DNA from: Syntrophus sp963665935 | GTDB taxonomy: Bacteria > Desulfobacterota > Syntrophia > Syntrophales > Syntrophaceae | Reading direction: 5' to 3' | Assembly (NCBI GenBank): GCA_963665935.1 | Contig: OY762510.1 | Span: 682,001 to 746,000 of the forward strand | DNA: 64,000 nucleotides | Part shown: positions 42,942 through 52,504 of the stretch, one piece after another | How the letters are laid out: each line of letters starts with the position of its first letter | Numbering within the stretch: the first letter of the stretch is position 1 | Notes under the pieces: model-generated | Database searches by the model: none | What the model was told of the DNA's origin: nothing | What the model saw: the letters and a program-made list of their open reading frames with translations, nothing else | Translations under genes and position numbers: made by a program

Positions 42942-44564
42942 CTATATACCTCTGACAGCGACGACAGCAAAGGCAAAAACGGTCAACAGGGTCGGCATGC
43001 CCATTTTGTCCCGAACCTCTCCCAGGACAATCTCACAGGCAAAAAACATCAGGATCATCTTGACCCCTAAAAGCCCGAACTGCTCTCTCAGACCCGGAAG
43101 TGCCACCAGCACCAATGTAAAAAAAATAAGCAGATAATCCATCGGGGTTGCCTTGAAACCTTTCTTGCGCCGGGTAAAACGCAGGGTCAGAAAACTTAGA
43201 ATCGCCACGATCAGAAAGGACAGATTATAAAGTTCTTTCGGCACTCCCATCATCCAGGAAGCGATGCGGACATCGCTCAGATAGATCAGAAAAGGGATGA
43301 AAAAATAAAGAAAAAGGGTCAGAAACCACCGGGTTCTCTTCTGGTAAAGAAACCAGACTCCCAGCAGAACGCACCCCCCCGCAGCTGCAATACGGGAAAA
43401 GTACCAGGGAATATCTGCAGGCGCTAGTGCAAAGAGAATCAGAAGAACAAAGGTGACGCCTTCCAGGGATCGAAAAGTGATACGAATAAATATCCCCTGT
43501 TCCCGCATTCGTCTCAATTGCTCTTTGACCCGTTCGATCATGAAAAATCGTGGAATAACTCGGCCGGAGCCTTCAACTTTATGAAAGACGGCCAGAACAA
43601 GACCTGAAAAGGCAAGATAGATGCCGAGCAGAAGTTCTTCCGAATAAAAGCGGAACAGATAAGCCGAGGCCACCAGAAGGGACTGAAAGACATAAATGAC
43701 GAAGACAGCTTCGGTATGGTAGAGTCCCAGGCCCATGAGACGGTGGTGAAAATGCCCTCTGTCCGGAGAAAAGGGCGACCGTCCCTCCGCAATGCGCTGA
43801 ACCATGACAGTTGCCGTATCCAGAATAGGCCAGCCAAGGATGAGAAGAGGCAACAAAGGGCTCAGAGCCGTATTTTTCTGGGTCAGGGAAAGGGAAAGAC
43901 AAACAGCGGAAAATCCAAGAAGTTGGCTGCCCGTATCTCCCATGAACAGGACAGCCGGATAAGTGTTATACCTGAGAAAGCCGAAGATGGAACCGGCCAG
44001 GGCTGCGGAGACCAGGACGATAAACATATCTTCGTCAATCCAGGCGAGATAGCCGATACAGAGCAGCATCAGCAGAGAAATCCCGCCGGCCAGCCCGTCC
44101 AGGCCGTCGGCCAGATTAAGCGCATTGGTGACACCGACGATTGCCACGATAGCAAGAAAAATGCCAATCCCTTCCATCAGGACCATGTCGCCCGGCAGCA
44201 GGGCACCCAATTTGGTGATCCTGATCCCGCCGTAGAGAACAACAATCAAGGCCGCGACAATTTGTGCGGCAAACTTGATTTTAAAGTTCAACTCAAATAG
44301 ATCGTCGAGCAAGCCGAACGTCACAATAACCACTGCTCCAGCCAGAAAAGCCCAGGCAAAGGTATCCGCAGTGCTGTAGATAAGGACGGGAACAAGGGCT
44401 CCCAATGCCATGGCCACCCCTCCGATTCGGGGAACCGGCTGCGAGTGTACCTTCCGGGCATCGGGTTGATCATAGATCCCAGCCTTGATGGCTACCGAAA
44501 TCAGCAGAGGAATCAGCGCGATCGTGACAATCAGGGACAGGATGAATGTGAAAAGAATCGTCAT
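42942..44564 (-). CDS. WecA/TagO-type initiating sugar-phosphate transferase with extra membrane domain
   Basis: Integral membrane enzyme that loads the first sugar phosphate on undecaprenyl phosphate. The first ~330 residues are the MraY/WecA fold: AGIYDQPDARKVHSQPVPRIGGVAMALG (about 28-55), GLLDDLFEL with the catalytic Asp pair near 85, NALNLADGLDGLAGGISLL near 147 and GDTGSQLLGF near 210, RGHFHHRL near 270. The C-terminal ~200 residues add five or six helices (FALAPADIPWYF and later) seen in relatives from exosortase loci but of unknown use. It follows the exosortase gene by 23 bp. Confidence 0.9.
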   Translation of the reverse strand: MTILFTFILSLIVTIALIPLLISVAIKAGIYDQPDARKVHSQPVPRIGGVAMALGALVPVLIYSTADTFAWAFLAGAVVIVTFGLLDDLFELNFKIKFAAQIVAALIVVLYGGIRITKLGALLPGDMVLMEGIGIFLAIVAIVGVTNALNLADGLDGLAGGISLLMLLCIGYLAWIDEDMFIVLVSAALAGSIFGFLRYNTYPAVLFMGDTGSQLLGFSAVCLSLSLTQKNTALSPLLPLLILGWPILDTATVMVQRIAEGRSPFSPDRGHFHHRLMGLGLYHTEAVFVIYVFQSLLVASAYLFRFYSEELLLGIYLAFSGLVLAVFHKVEGSGRVIPRFFMIERVKEQLRRMREQGIFIRITFRSLEGVTFVLLILFALAPADIPWYFSRIAAAGGCVLLGVWFLYQKRTRWFLTLFLYFFIPFLIYLSDVRIASWMMGVPKELYNLSFLIVAILSFLTLRFTRRKKGFKATPMDYLLIFFTLVLVALPGLREQFGLLGVKMILMFFACEIVLGEVRDKMGMPTLLTVFAFAVVAVRGI

Positions 44565-44587
44565 TTACAGATGAATGACCTCGTCCT

Positions 44588-46162
44588 TTAATCCGGAATA
44601 AAGGCGGGAAGAAGTGGAATTGCCTCATTTAGAAAATTCCGAATCCTCATATCCGCATCCGCCGGTTTTTCCGAACTTGAAATAGGAGTGATCACTCGGA
44701 CCAGTGCACCGTCTGTCCGCTGCCTCGTCAAAGCATCCCAGAAATTGTAAAGTTTTAACTGGTAGAGTTTTGTCAACACCCGGCCCCGCATAGGGAACCA
44801 ATAATAGGCCAACTGTTGCTGACCGTCTTTTTCCATGATTACCCGATTGACCCGCATGGATCTTCCATTTTTAGCCGTGAGAGTAACTTCCTCAGCCTGG
44901 CTGAATTTCCATCCACTCCCGGGAAGACAGGTTTCCGGCGAATGGATGGATTCACCCTTTTGCTGGCTTTCATAATAAGCGGTGTAAAAGTTAACGGAAA
45001 GATTCTGTTTATTTTTATAATTTACGATGACATAGTCGCTTAAATCCAACTCATCGATGAACGCCTGTTCCATTGTCTCCTGTGTGCCGCTCCATTCCCC
45101 AATCTGTAAAGGAAACTTGTTAAAAGACTGTTTTTCAGGGGTTTTTCCCCTGAACTCAACACCCTGTGAAAGGGCCAGAGTCAATGCCAGAATCACCCCC
45201 ACTGTAAGAAAATGTGGCTGTAATAGAGAACGCCCCCAGTTCCCAGTCTCCTCTGTCGTTTGCTCCTCATTGATTTCATCTCCAACATTCCGGAAAAGGG
45301 TTTGTTCATCCTTACCAATTTTCTTAAGAACCCACATTTCCACCAGCATGATCCCTGTGGTAAAAATAAAAATCAGCCACCCCGAAAAACCATGAAAGAA
45401 ACCTTCCGCCACGGCCGGCCCCCAAAAACCGTACAGCACACCCGTCAGGGCAATCCTGAAACTGTTTACAAAAATGGCAATGGGAATAGACGACAGGAAT
45501 AGAAATGCTCTTTTCCAAAACCGGGCCTTAAACCAATAGGCGAGGATCAGGCTCAGGACCATCAGTGGAAACAGATAGCGGAGACCACTGCAAGCATCCA
45601 CAACCTGCAACTGGGTGAAGCCGAGATCGATGACGTTACCTTCCCGGTAAGCCGACATTCCATAGACTTGAAGCATCCAAACCCCAATCTGGGAAGAAAC
45701 AAGCTTCAGAGCCAAGGAAATTTTCGTATTGATAAAATGCGGGATCGGAAACATGGCCAGCATCATAATGAAGGCAAAACCAATGGCCTTTAATTTCCGC
45801 CATCCCATGTGCAACCAGGAAATTCCGACAACAATCAGCCAGAGGGAAAGATATTGGGCAAATAATTCACCCCCCAATTCTCCAAGCCAGAAGAGAATCA
45901 ATCCCATGGCCAGTGGCAGCAGACCACCCCAGGAAGGAGATGAAGGTAATTCCGCCAGTTCTCTGCGTTTTTCCCATAACAGATAGAGTACAACAAAGGG
46001 AATGAGACAAGCGTAAGAATAGTCTTCTCTAGGCCAATCGCGGAGAATCAACCATCGGAGACTTGACTGATAGATTATCAGAATAAGAAGACCGTAAAAT
46101 ATTCCCTTCATCCAGCTTGCCGGTTTAATTCTTTGTAAATAAACTCTGATTTCTTCCATCAT
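44588..46162 (-). CDS. Exosortase fused to an EpsI domain
   Basis: A 524-residue membrane protein. The exosortase part (residues 1-285, about eight helices) has the proposed catalytic residues Cys191 in VVDACSGLRYLFPLM, Arg236 in NSFRIALTG and His257 in GFFHGFSGW. After a hydrophilic linker and another membrane helix comes the EpsI-type domain (about 320-500) with PLQIGEWSG, YYESQQKGESIHSPETCLPGSGW near 405 and VLTKLYQLKLYNFWD. Exosortases process C-terminal sorting signals of exported proteins and sit in exopolysaccharide loci. As I recall, fusion to EpsI marks the XrtD (VPLPA-CTERM) subgroup; this needs a profile search. No substrate was found in the window. Confidence 0.9.
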   Translation of the reverse strand: MMEEIRVYLQRIKPASWMKGIFYGLLILIIYQSSLRWLILRDWPREDYSYACLIPFVVLYLLWEKRRELAELPSSPSWGGLLPLAMGLILFWLGELGGELFAQYLSLWLIVVGISWLHMGWRKLKAIGFAFIMMLAMFPIPHFINTKISLALKLVSSQIGVWMLQVYGMSAYREGNVIDLGFTQLQVVDACSGLRYLFPLMVLSLILAYWFKARFWKRAFLFLSSIPIAIFVNSFRIALTGVLYGFWGPAVAEGFFHGFSGWLIFIFTTGIMLVEMWVLKKIGKDEQTLFRNVGDEINEEQTTEETGNWGRSLLQPHFLTVGVILALTLALSQGVEFRGKTPEKQSFNKFPLQIGEWSGTQETMEQAFIDELDLSDYVIVNYKNKQNLSVNFYTAYYESQQKGESIHSPETCLPGSGWKFSQAEEVTLTAKNGRSMRVNRVIMEKDGQQQLAYYWFPMRGRVLTKLYQLKLYNFWDALTRQRTDGALVRVITPISSSEKPADADMRIRNFLNEAIPLLPAFIPD

Positions 46163-46204
46163 CTATTAAATTCCTTATTAAAGTGCTTCTGCTATATTAT
46201 TGAC

Positions 46205-46972
46205 TCAGGAACGTCCCATCAATTGAATCCTGGCTGAAATGACGCGCCAGGCAAATATGGGAAGGACTTTCTGCCTGCGGATTCGCTTCGGTTCAGAAAG
46301 AAGCCGATATAGCCATTCAAGACCTAGATTGCACCAGAACTCGGGAGCACGTTTGACATTTCCGGTGATGGCGTCCAAAGTGCCACCGATGCCCTGACAT
46401 ACACGCACAGTCTTCAACAGGTTTTTGCAATTGGAATACCACATTTCCTGCTTCGGCGAACCAAGGGCCAAGAAGAGAATCTCCGCCGCGGAATCATTGA
46501 TTTTCCGGACCAAGTCCGGCATCTCCTCTTCCTTAACATAACCGTTGGCCCGGCCCACAATCCTGATTCCTGGATATCTCTCCTTGAGAACCTCAAAGGC
46601 TTTACGGTTAACCTCTTCCTTCGCCCCATAGAGGAATATCCGATAGTTTTTTTCAGCAGCGAGCTTACAGATGTTCTCCATAAGTTCGACACCGGGAACC
46701 CTTGACAACGTCGCATGATGCAGAATGCGGGCAGCCAAGACAACTCCGATCCCGTCGGGAATGAGAAGATCCGCATTTTTAAATGTCTCATAAAGGAGGG
46801 GATTTGCCGGCACGGAAAAATTCTTTTCCGGATTGACGGCAAAAATGCAATGGGGCCTGTCACCATACTCAACAAATTGCCGGACTCTTTCCAGAGCTTT
46901 TTCCATATTGACCGGATCGACCCACAAATCGATCACGGGAAGCCTTGGTCCGCTTTCTACATCCGGCAGCAT
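46205..46972 (-). CDS. WecG/TagA/CpsF family glycosyltransferase
   Basis: Transfers a sugar (UDP-ManNAc-type donor in the named relatives) to a lipid-linked intermediate; 255 residues from the ATG at 46972. Family motifs: IFAVNPEKNFSVPANPLLYETFKNADLLIPDGIGVVLAARI (about 40-80), YRIFLYGAKEEV near 107, ILFLALGSPKQEMW near 165 and CQGIGGTLDAITGNVKRAPEFWCNLGLEWLYRLL near 193. The longer frame was rejected because GGAGG lies seven bases before the chosen ATG. The start overlaps the lyase gene end by 16 bp. Confidence 0.92.
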   Translation of the reverse strand: MLPDVESGPRLPVIDLWVDPVNMEKALERVRQFVEYGDRPHCIFAVNPEKNFSVPANPLLYETFKNADLLIPDGIGVVLAARILHHATLSRVPGVELMENICKLAAEKNYRIFLYGAKEEVNRKAFEVLKERYPGIRIVGRANGYVKEEEMPDLVRKINDSAAEILFLALGSPKQEMWYSNCKNLLKTVRVCQGIGGTLDAITGNVKRAPEFWCNLGLEWLYRLLSEPKRIRRQKVLPIFAWRVISARIQLMGRS

Positions 46973-48762
46973 ACCATAACCTCCAATTCGCTCCTGCGGA
47001 GAATATCCCCGGTGCAAATAGCCGTGACAAATTCGGCACAATGTGCTTCATTCTTCTTCTTGCACTGTAACACCCAGCATTCTCTCTTTATACCATAACT
47101 AGGCGAAAACCATCCAAGAATAGGATTTTCTTGACCGAAAAATGAAGTCAACACATCACCTTTCAACAGAGAAAGATAAACATCCATTTGTCCTCGCTGA
47201 ATCCTCCACCAGCCATCGTCACATTCCACAGCGGCATCAGGATGCAGATGATAATTCAGTTCAAATTCGTGTTGACCGATACCGTCAAATTTATCCCTAA
47301 TGATGAAGAGGTTATGATCGCTCAGGATTGTTCGCGAATGCCGGACTTTCTTCGCCAGCCTTGCATACCCGTCATGGGCCGCTTCTATCAGATAACCGTT
47401 TTTATCATCCCTACTTCTAATGAGCCGGGATGAATAGGCATGGCTCCACACAAATCCTGTTTCCTGAACGGCCTGATCCACTTTATCGACAGTCACAGTG
47501 TTGTGTGCGCGGGTGCTTTTAAAATATCTGCGATATTCAGGATTCCCATTATACCGATAGGTTCCGGGATCAACCAGGAAGGGTAATCCCCCTTTGCACA
47601 GGATAATGGATAAAGCATCTGCATGACCATGATTGAACAAGGGCGCCATCCCCAGAGGACCATGATCGAAGATCAACTGAGTGCTGTTTTTCGTTCTAAG
47701 AACGGAATAACCCGCTTCAGGAAAGGACTGAAATTTAACCACTGCTATATCAGGTTGAATCCGATGAGGGACACACCCCGGCGCAACGGCATAACCGTCA
47801 TCGCTGTCGCCCAGTGCCGGCAAATCGGCTTGGCCGGTTTGCATGGAATTCAGAAAAAACTCACCTGCAGAAAGTCTCGGCGTTAGACTATCCATGTTCA
47901 TATCGTTGTTTTTCTTCATGAAATCGCGGCAATACCAATACATATCCAGGACAAAGCGGTGATAATTGATGGATTGTTCAGCAGGCCCTCCGTCGGCAAG
48001 AATCTGGTGATCGGCCTCCTGCTTCAGAAGCGCTACGCTCGTCTTCAACCAGTTCTTACCCTCTGATGTATTCCTGAAAATAACTCCCGCAAATACCAAT
48101 CCCGTGCATTCCGCAAGAGTGTGATTACCCAAGGAAGAAAAAAGCGAAAGCTTCTTGGATATCCACCATGCATGGATATAAATGGCTTCCGCGATACGTC
48201 GGAAATCCTCAAGATCAAGATTTTTCAGAAGCTTGAGAGCATGTAGAAAAACAGGAATCCGTAAACCGCATTCCATGGCGGACATGTAATTGGGGCCATA
48301 GGGAAAAGGATTGGAGTCGATCCATCTTATAATCTGATTCTTGATGAAATCAGCTATTTGTTCGTCCTGATGATGTTTATTGTAAAGAAGGAGGATCAAA
48401 AGATGCTGAAGACGTGCGGGTTCCCAGACAGAACGAATGTCAAAACGGGGTCCATTTCCCATTAGTGTCTCACAGGCCCCATTAGTTTTTTTGTCATCGT
48501 TTAAATAGAAGGTAGCTCCTTCCAGTATCCGTTTAGTAATGGCTTGATCAACATTCAAAGAAAGCTGGGGTAGTGCAATGTCCTCTATATCCTTGGGATG
48601 TATTGCAGGTATCTGTTGAACAAGAAACCTTTTCTTTTTTTTTACATACAGTGGCAGTAAGGCTTGCCTGAATCTGTATAACAGCTCTCCCGGCGATACG
48701 TTCTTAAGCCGAAGTAAATAAAATTTTAGATCTCTAGAGTGCACAAGTAGACCTTCATTCAT
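46957..48762 (-). CDS. Heparinase II/III family polysaccharide lyase
   Basis: A 601-residue protein with an N-terminal alpha/alpha-toroid and C-terminal beta-sandwich (Heparinase_II/III). Segments include PYGPNYMSAMECGLRIPVFLHAL (about 165-187), SLGNHTLAECTGLVFAG near 215, ADGGPAEQSINYHRFVLDMYWYC near 258, and FNHGHADALSIILCKGGLPFLVDPGTYRYNG (about 377-407) with the conserved His and Tyr. Such lyases in exopolysaccharide operons usually act on a uronic-acid polymer during secretion or turnover. No signal peptide is visible, so a cytoplasmic location or unusual export is possible. It overlaps the acyltransferase gene by 4 bp. Confidence 0.87.
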   Translation of the reverse strand: MNEGLLVHSRDLKFYLLRLKNVSPGELLYRFRQALLPLYVKKKKRFLVQQIPAIHPKDIEDIALPQLSLNVDQAITKRILEGATFYLNDDKKTNGACETLMGNGPRFDIRSVWEPARLQHLLILLLYNKHHQDEQIADFIKNQIIRWIDSNPFPYGPNYMSAMECGLRIPVFLHALKLLKNLDLEDFRRIAEAIYIHAWWISKKLSLFSSLGNHTLAECTGLVFAGVIFRNTSEGKNWLKTSVALLKQEADHQILADGGPAEQSINYHRFVLDMYWYCRDFMKKNNDMNMDSLTPRLSAGEFFLNSMQTGQADLPALGDSDDGYAVAPGCVPHRIQPDIAVVKFQSFPEAGYSVLRTKNSTQLIFDHGPLGMAPLFNHGHADALSIILCKGGLPFLVDPGTYRYNGNPEYRRYFKSTRAHNTVTVDKVDQAVQETGFVWSHAYSSRLIRSRDDKNGYLIEAAHDGYARLAKKVRHSRTILSDHNLFIIRDKFDGIGQHEFELNYHLHPDAAVECDDGWWRIQRGQMDVYLSLLKGDVLTSFFGQENPILGWFSPSYGIKRECWVLQCKKKNEAHCAEFVTAICTGDILRRSELEVMVCCRM

Positions 48763-49982
48763 TTAAAAGCCATATTGTAGATTCTCCGGGATAAACCCCA
48801 CTTCTTAATTGAATTCTGGAGAAGGTAGCAACACGACATGGAAAGGGCCAAAACAAGGCAAGAAACCAATGCAGTGGATAGGAAGTCAAGTCCATCCTTA
48901 GGAATTACAAGGAAGAATACATTTATAAGGGTAATATGAAAGATGTAAACAAATAGCATATACTCGGATAGGATTTCTGCTAAGATCAGTATACCACTTC
49001 GTTTGCTTATCTCCAGTTTTGCCGACAGTAAGTAAACGAAGAGAAGCACAACAACGGTGGGTATTATGTGAACAGAAAACAACACACCCTCATTCTTAAC
49101 GAGCACCATGGTCGCATAGTAAGCGAACATAAAAACCCCAGCTATAAGAGAAACACGTGAAGCCAAAATTTGCTCCTTAACCTTGTCCCATGGTAACTGG
49201 CTGACCCATTTACCTGCAAAAGTCCCCATCAAGCCTACAAGCGTCCAATGTAAGCCAACACCATGGAACACCTTGAAATGTTCTAAAATATAGAATATAA
49301 TAAAAAGTAAGGCTATAATGGGTAAATCCAAGCGCGTAGATCTTTGGGAAAGAACGAACCAGGATAGGAACATTGTTGCCGCAATCGGGATAAGGATTTG
49401 GAAACTCACAATCTGCTGTTGTGTGCCGATAAATAGCTGAATCATCATTTCTCGTACAGAAAGCTGATTGATTGTAGAAAATCTTTCACCAAGAAGAAGC
49501 ATCCCCCCCCCGTTACAGACCACGAAAAGAGCAATCAATTTGAGCGCACGTCTCATAAATCTCTTGAGATACTTCCGAGGCTCTTGCGCTACTTTTTGCC
49601 CATAGATGGCACTTATAGTCAACCCTGAGATGAAAACGAATCCAATGGTAACGTACGCGGTAAAATTGCGGTTATAATCAGGGCCATAGAACTGCTCAAA
49701 GACATGGGCTATTATCATGGACACTACAAGGAAAGCCCGACATATGTCAAAATCTGCATCATACGACTGGAGAAACCGCTCGGTATGATTTCTTGGTTCT
49801 CCGGTCCACTCTTTTTTTCTGCTACTGTTTTTGTCTATGCAAAACGTACTTCGCTTCCTGCTAAAGCCGCCTTCATCACAACTAAAGTAACCTTGGATGT
49901 ACTTATAAGACCAAGCTGCAACCAATTGACGATTAAAGACTTTTTTACAAATGCTATATATCCGGTGTCTAACAGAATTCAT
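48759..49982 (-). CDS. Membrane acyltransferase-like protein with unusual N-terminus
   Basis: A 407-residue protein. Residues ~75-400 form nine or ten membrane helices with FDICRAFLVVSMIIAHVFEQFYGPDY and FVFISGLTISAIYGQ at the start, the pattern of acyltransferase-3/heparan-N-acetyltransferase-like proteins that acetylate glycans from the cytoplasmic side. A conserved His in IAHVFEQF fits this family. The first ~72 residues are basic, soluble and unlike the family; either the true start is downstream or the segment is an addition. The gene overlaps the lyase gene by 4 bp and lies 54 bp after the oxidoreductase gene. Confidence 0.72.
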   Translation of the reverse strand: MNSVRHRIYSICKKVFNRQLVAAWSYKYIQGYFSCDEGGFSRKRSTFCIDKNSSRKKEWTGEPRNHTERFLQSYDADFDICRAFLVVSMIIAHVFEQFYGPDYNRNFTAYVTIGFVFISGLTISAIYGQKVAQEPRKYLKRFMRRALKLIALFVVCNGGGMLLLGERFSTINQLSVREMMIQLFIGTQQQIVSFQILIPIAATMFLSWFVLSQRSTRLDLPIIALLFIIFYILEHFKVFHGVGLHWTLVGLMGTFAGKWVSQLPWDKVKEQILASRVSLIAGVFMFAYYATMVLVKNEGVLFSVHIIPTVVVLLFVYLLSAKLEISKRSGILILAEILSEYMLFVYIFHITLINVFFLVIPKDGLDFLSTALVSCLVLALSMSCCYLLQNSIKKWGLSRRIYNMAFK

Positions 49983-50036
49983 CTGGATAGTTAATAATAT
50001 ATTGATTGCAACTTGGTATAAGTTGACATTTCAGGT

Positions 50037-52196
50037 TTATTGCAGCGATCTAACCTGGTAATTACGAATGGATTCTAAAATTTCAAAGGTAACCAATGAC
50101 GTACTATAGATTTCTTCAAAAGATATTAACTGTCCCTGGCCTTGCAGTATCGTGTCGATAAACAATCTAACTTCTGATTTCTGCCCTTTGTCCTGACTCA
50201 TCAGGCGCTTTTCTTTTTTCTTTCCGCCGGCATAAATAAGCAAATATTTGAAGTCCTCTATAATCGCCGTACAGCCATGAGCAAATATCTCTATACGCTC
50301 TTTGGCAAGAGTCTTATCTCCATTTGCCAGATAGGAAATGGAACCGATAGAGCCGTTTTGGTATTTTAAGGATACCAAAAGCGTGTCATTAAGGTTGTTA
50401 ACATCCCTCATTCCATCCGCATACACGGAGACAGGAAGCGAACCGTTTAGAAAGGTGAGAAAATCCACGAAATGGCAAACTTCGCCAATAATCCTGCCCC
50501 CGCCTACCTCGATGTCTTGAATCCAGGAATCAGGGGAGATAAAACCGGAATTTATTCTGTAGGTCATGGCCATGGGACCATCGCCGAATTCTGCTTTTAC
50601 TCTTTTTGCCAATATAGAAAACCTTCGATTATATCCCACCATTAATCCATTCGGTGTTTCCGTATGTTGCCTTAACTTATAGGCTGTTTGAATGCGGTCT
50701 AACTCACCTTTGGACAAGCATAACGGTTTTTCGACAAATACATGTTTTCCCGCATTGAGCGCTTTTAAAACATAATCCCCGTGGGAGTCGTGTCGCGTTG
50801 CAATAAAAACCGTGTTGATTGCTGGATTTTCCAGGATGTCCCTGTCATTTCCCGTACAGAAATCAAACCCATACCGATCGGCAACAGAACGGGAGCTGGT
50901 CCCTGTTGAAGTCATAACTCCTGCCAGTGTTACCTCCTTGCTCTTGGGAATATTGGGGAGCAGGTGGCTTTGCGCGTATGATCCCGCACCAATGAAACCA
51001 ATGGCAACGGGAGCTTTTTTAAGTTTCGTATTTCTTGCACCATACCCCGTACTGGCGATTTCCAAAGGTTTTTCTACATCATATTCGATCAGAATACCGA
51101 TATGTGGTTCTGTCTTGGCAAGAAGCATATCATACGCCTTCGTCGCTTCCTGCAGTTTAAACGTGTGGGTTGTCAGGTAACCAACATCTATTCTATGCGA
51201 ATAAATCAGTTCCTGAAATGCCTGCATATTGCGCTTTTCCGTCCAACGAACATAGGCCGCAGGATAGTCGATTCCTTTTTCCTCATAAATGGGATCATAA
51301 CGTCCGGGACCATACGAACAGGACATTTTAACCTGAAGCTCCTTTTTGTAAAAATGGGGTTCGCGATCAAATCCTGTCGGAACCGCTCCCACAACAACAA
51401 TTGTTCCCCTCTTTCTAGCAATGGACCCGGCAAAATTAATCGGATCCAGTGAATCAGCTGCTGCTGTAATAATAACGGCATCACAGCCAAGACTACCCGT
51501 GTATTCCATTATTTTGCTTTCAATACCTGCTGTATTCCGGGGTAGGGCAAGATCGACGCAATGCTCTTTTGCTATTTCAACCATTGCTTGATCGATGTCG
51601 ATACCCACAACCTGGACGCCTGATGCTTGTAAAAGAAGAGCTGCGATCTGTCCCAACAAACCTAGGCCGATAACGGCACACGTTTCACCCAGACGGAGGT
51701 CAGCCTGCCGAACTCCCTGCAAGGCAATGGCACCCAAAGTATTGTAGGCCGCCTGCCTGAGATCAGCATCCGCTCGAAGTTTTACGCAGAGATTGACAGG
51801 TACTGAAACCACTTCGGCATGGCATGACATCAAACCACCGCAAGCAACATAATCACCAATAAGGAATTCCCTTATTCTTTCACCAACCGCAATAACCTCG
51901 CCAACGCAGGAATAACCCATCGGCGAGTGAGCATCCAATTTCTTCATCACCGCCCGATAAGCCTGCTGAACCCCTTGGCTCAAAACAACATCAATAACCT
52001 GTTTCACCTGCTGTGGCCGCTCCTTTGCCTTGGCCAGATAGCTGCTGCGGGCCGTTTTCACAGTGCTGCCTTCGGTTCCGGCACTAATAAGGGAAAAGTG
52101 GTTGCGTACCAGGACGCACCCCGAGGTAAGTGCGGGCACGGGCATTTCGAGAACCTGCATTTTTCCGTCTTTCAGTTTTTGAGTGAGTTGCTCCAT
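50037..52196 (-). CDS. Two-domain oxidoreductase (zinc-type dehydrogenase plus Gfo/Idh/MocA)
   Basis: A 719-residue fusion. Residues 1-370 resemble medium-chain dehydrogenases (GTEGSTVKTARSSYL, HSPMGYSCVGEVIAVGERI, NAD motif VIGLGLLGQIAALLLQ near 175, GCDAVIITAAAD). Residues 390-719 are a Gfo/Idh/MocA domain with GFIGAGSYAQSHLLPNIP and the EKP motif FVEKPLCLSKGEL near 490. Such fusions occur in many exopolysaccharide loci together with heparinase-fold proteins; the substrate is presumably a sugar or sugar nucleotide. It starts after a 308-bp spacer that holds a possible gene remnant. Confidence 0.85.
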   Translation of the reverse strand: MEQLTQKLKDGKMQVLEMPVPALTSGCVLVRNHFSLISAGTEGSTVKTARSSYLAKAKERPQQVKQVIDVVLSQGVQQAYRAVMKKLDAHSPMGYSCVGEVIAVGERIREFLIGDYVACGGLMSCHAEVVSVPVNLCVKLRADADLRQAAYNTLGAIALQGVRQADLRLGETCAVIGLGLLGQIAALLLQASGVQVVGIDIDQAMVEIAKEHCVDLALPRNTAGIESKIMEYTGSLGCDAVIITAAADSLDPINFAGSIARKRGTIVVVGAVPTGFDREPHFYKKELQVKMSCSYGPGRYDPIYEEKGIDYPAAYVRWTEKRNMQAFQELIYSHRIDVGYLTTHTFKLQEATKAYDMLLAKTEPHIGILIEYDVEKPLEIASTGYGARNTKLKKAPVAIGFIGAGSYAQSHLLPNIPKSKEVTLAGVMTSTGTSSRSVADRYGFDFCTGNDRDILENPAINTVFIATRHDSHGDYVLKALNAGKHVFVEKPLCLSKGELDRIQTAYKLRQHTETPNGLMVGYNRRFSILAKRVKAEFGDGPMAMTYRINSGFISPDSWIQDIEVGGGRIIGEVCHFVDFLTFLNGSLPVSVYADGMRDVNNLNDTLLVSLKYQNGSIGSISYLANGDKTLAKERIEIFAHGCTAIIEDFKYLLIYAGGKKKEKRLMSQDKGQKSEVRLFIDTILQGQGQLISFEEIYSTSLVTFEILESIRNYQVRSLQ

Positions 52197-52244
52197 CTGC
52201 TTCCTTTTTTTCAGTCGTTCACGTTGCTGATGATGAGGACAAAC

Positions 52245-52415
52245 TTACCTTTTATAAGTCAGGTCGTTTGTTCCTTGTGTTACTATTTCGGTGTCCATAA
52301 AGAGTTTGTTGAGACTGTCAATTGCAAGGGGTAAATCAACAGCGCGAGCCTTTGCGTAATCGAGAATAGGACCAATGCTGTGACAGCAAAATAATTGGTG
52401 CTCTTCATGGTAAAA
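52245..52415 (-). pseudogene. Possible remnant of a lost gene
   Basis: In the 308-bp spacer 52197-52504 the minus strand is open for 56 codons (HQLFCCHSIGPILDYAKARAVDLP-type sequence, ending ...TNDLTYKR and TAA at 52247-52245). The composition looks protein-like but there is no start codon at its beginning and I recognise no family. The rest of the spacer holds nothing recognised. Confidence 0.25.
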
Positions 52416-52504
52416 TTAACGCTGAGTTATCCTTGAACTTGCTTTTCCAATAGCTGTCATTCTGAAAACTGCCTCCAACCAATCGTAGACCTCGGAATGG
52501 CTGG

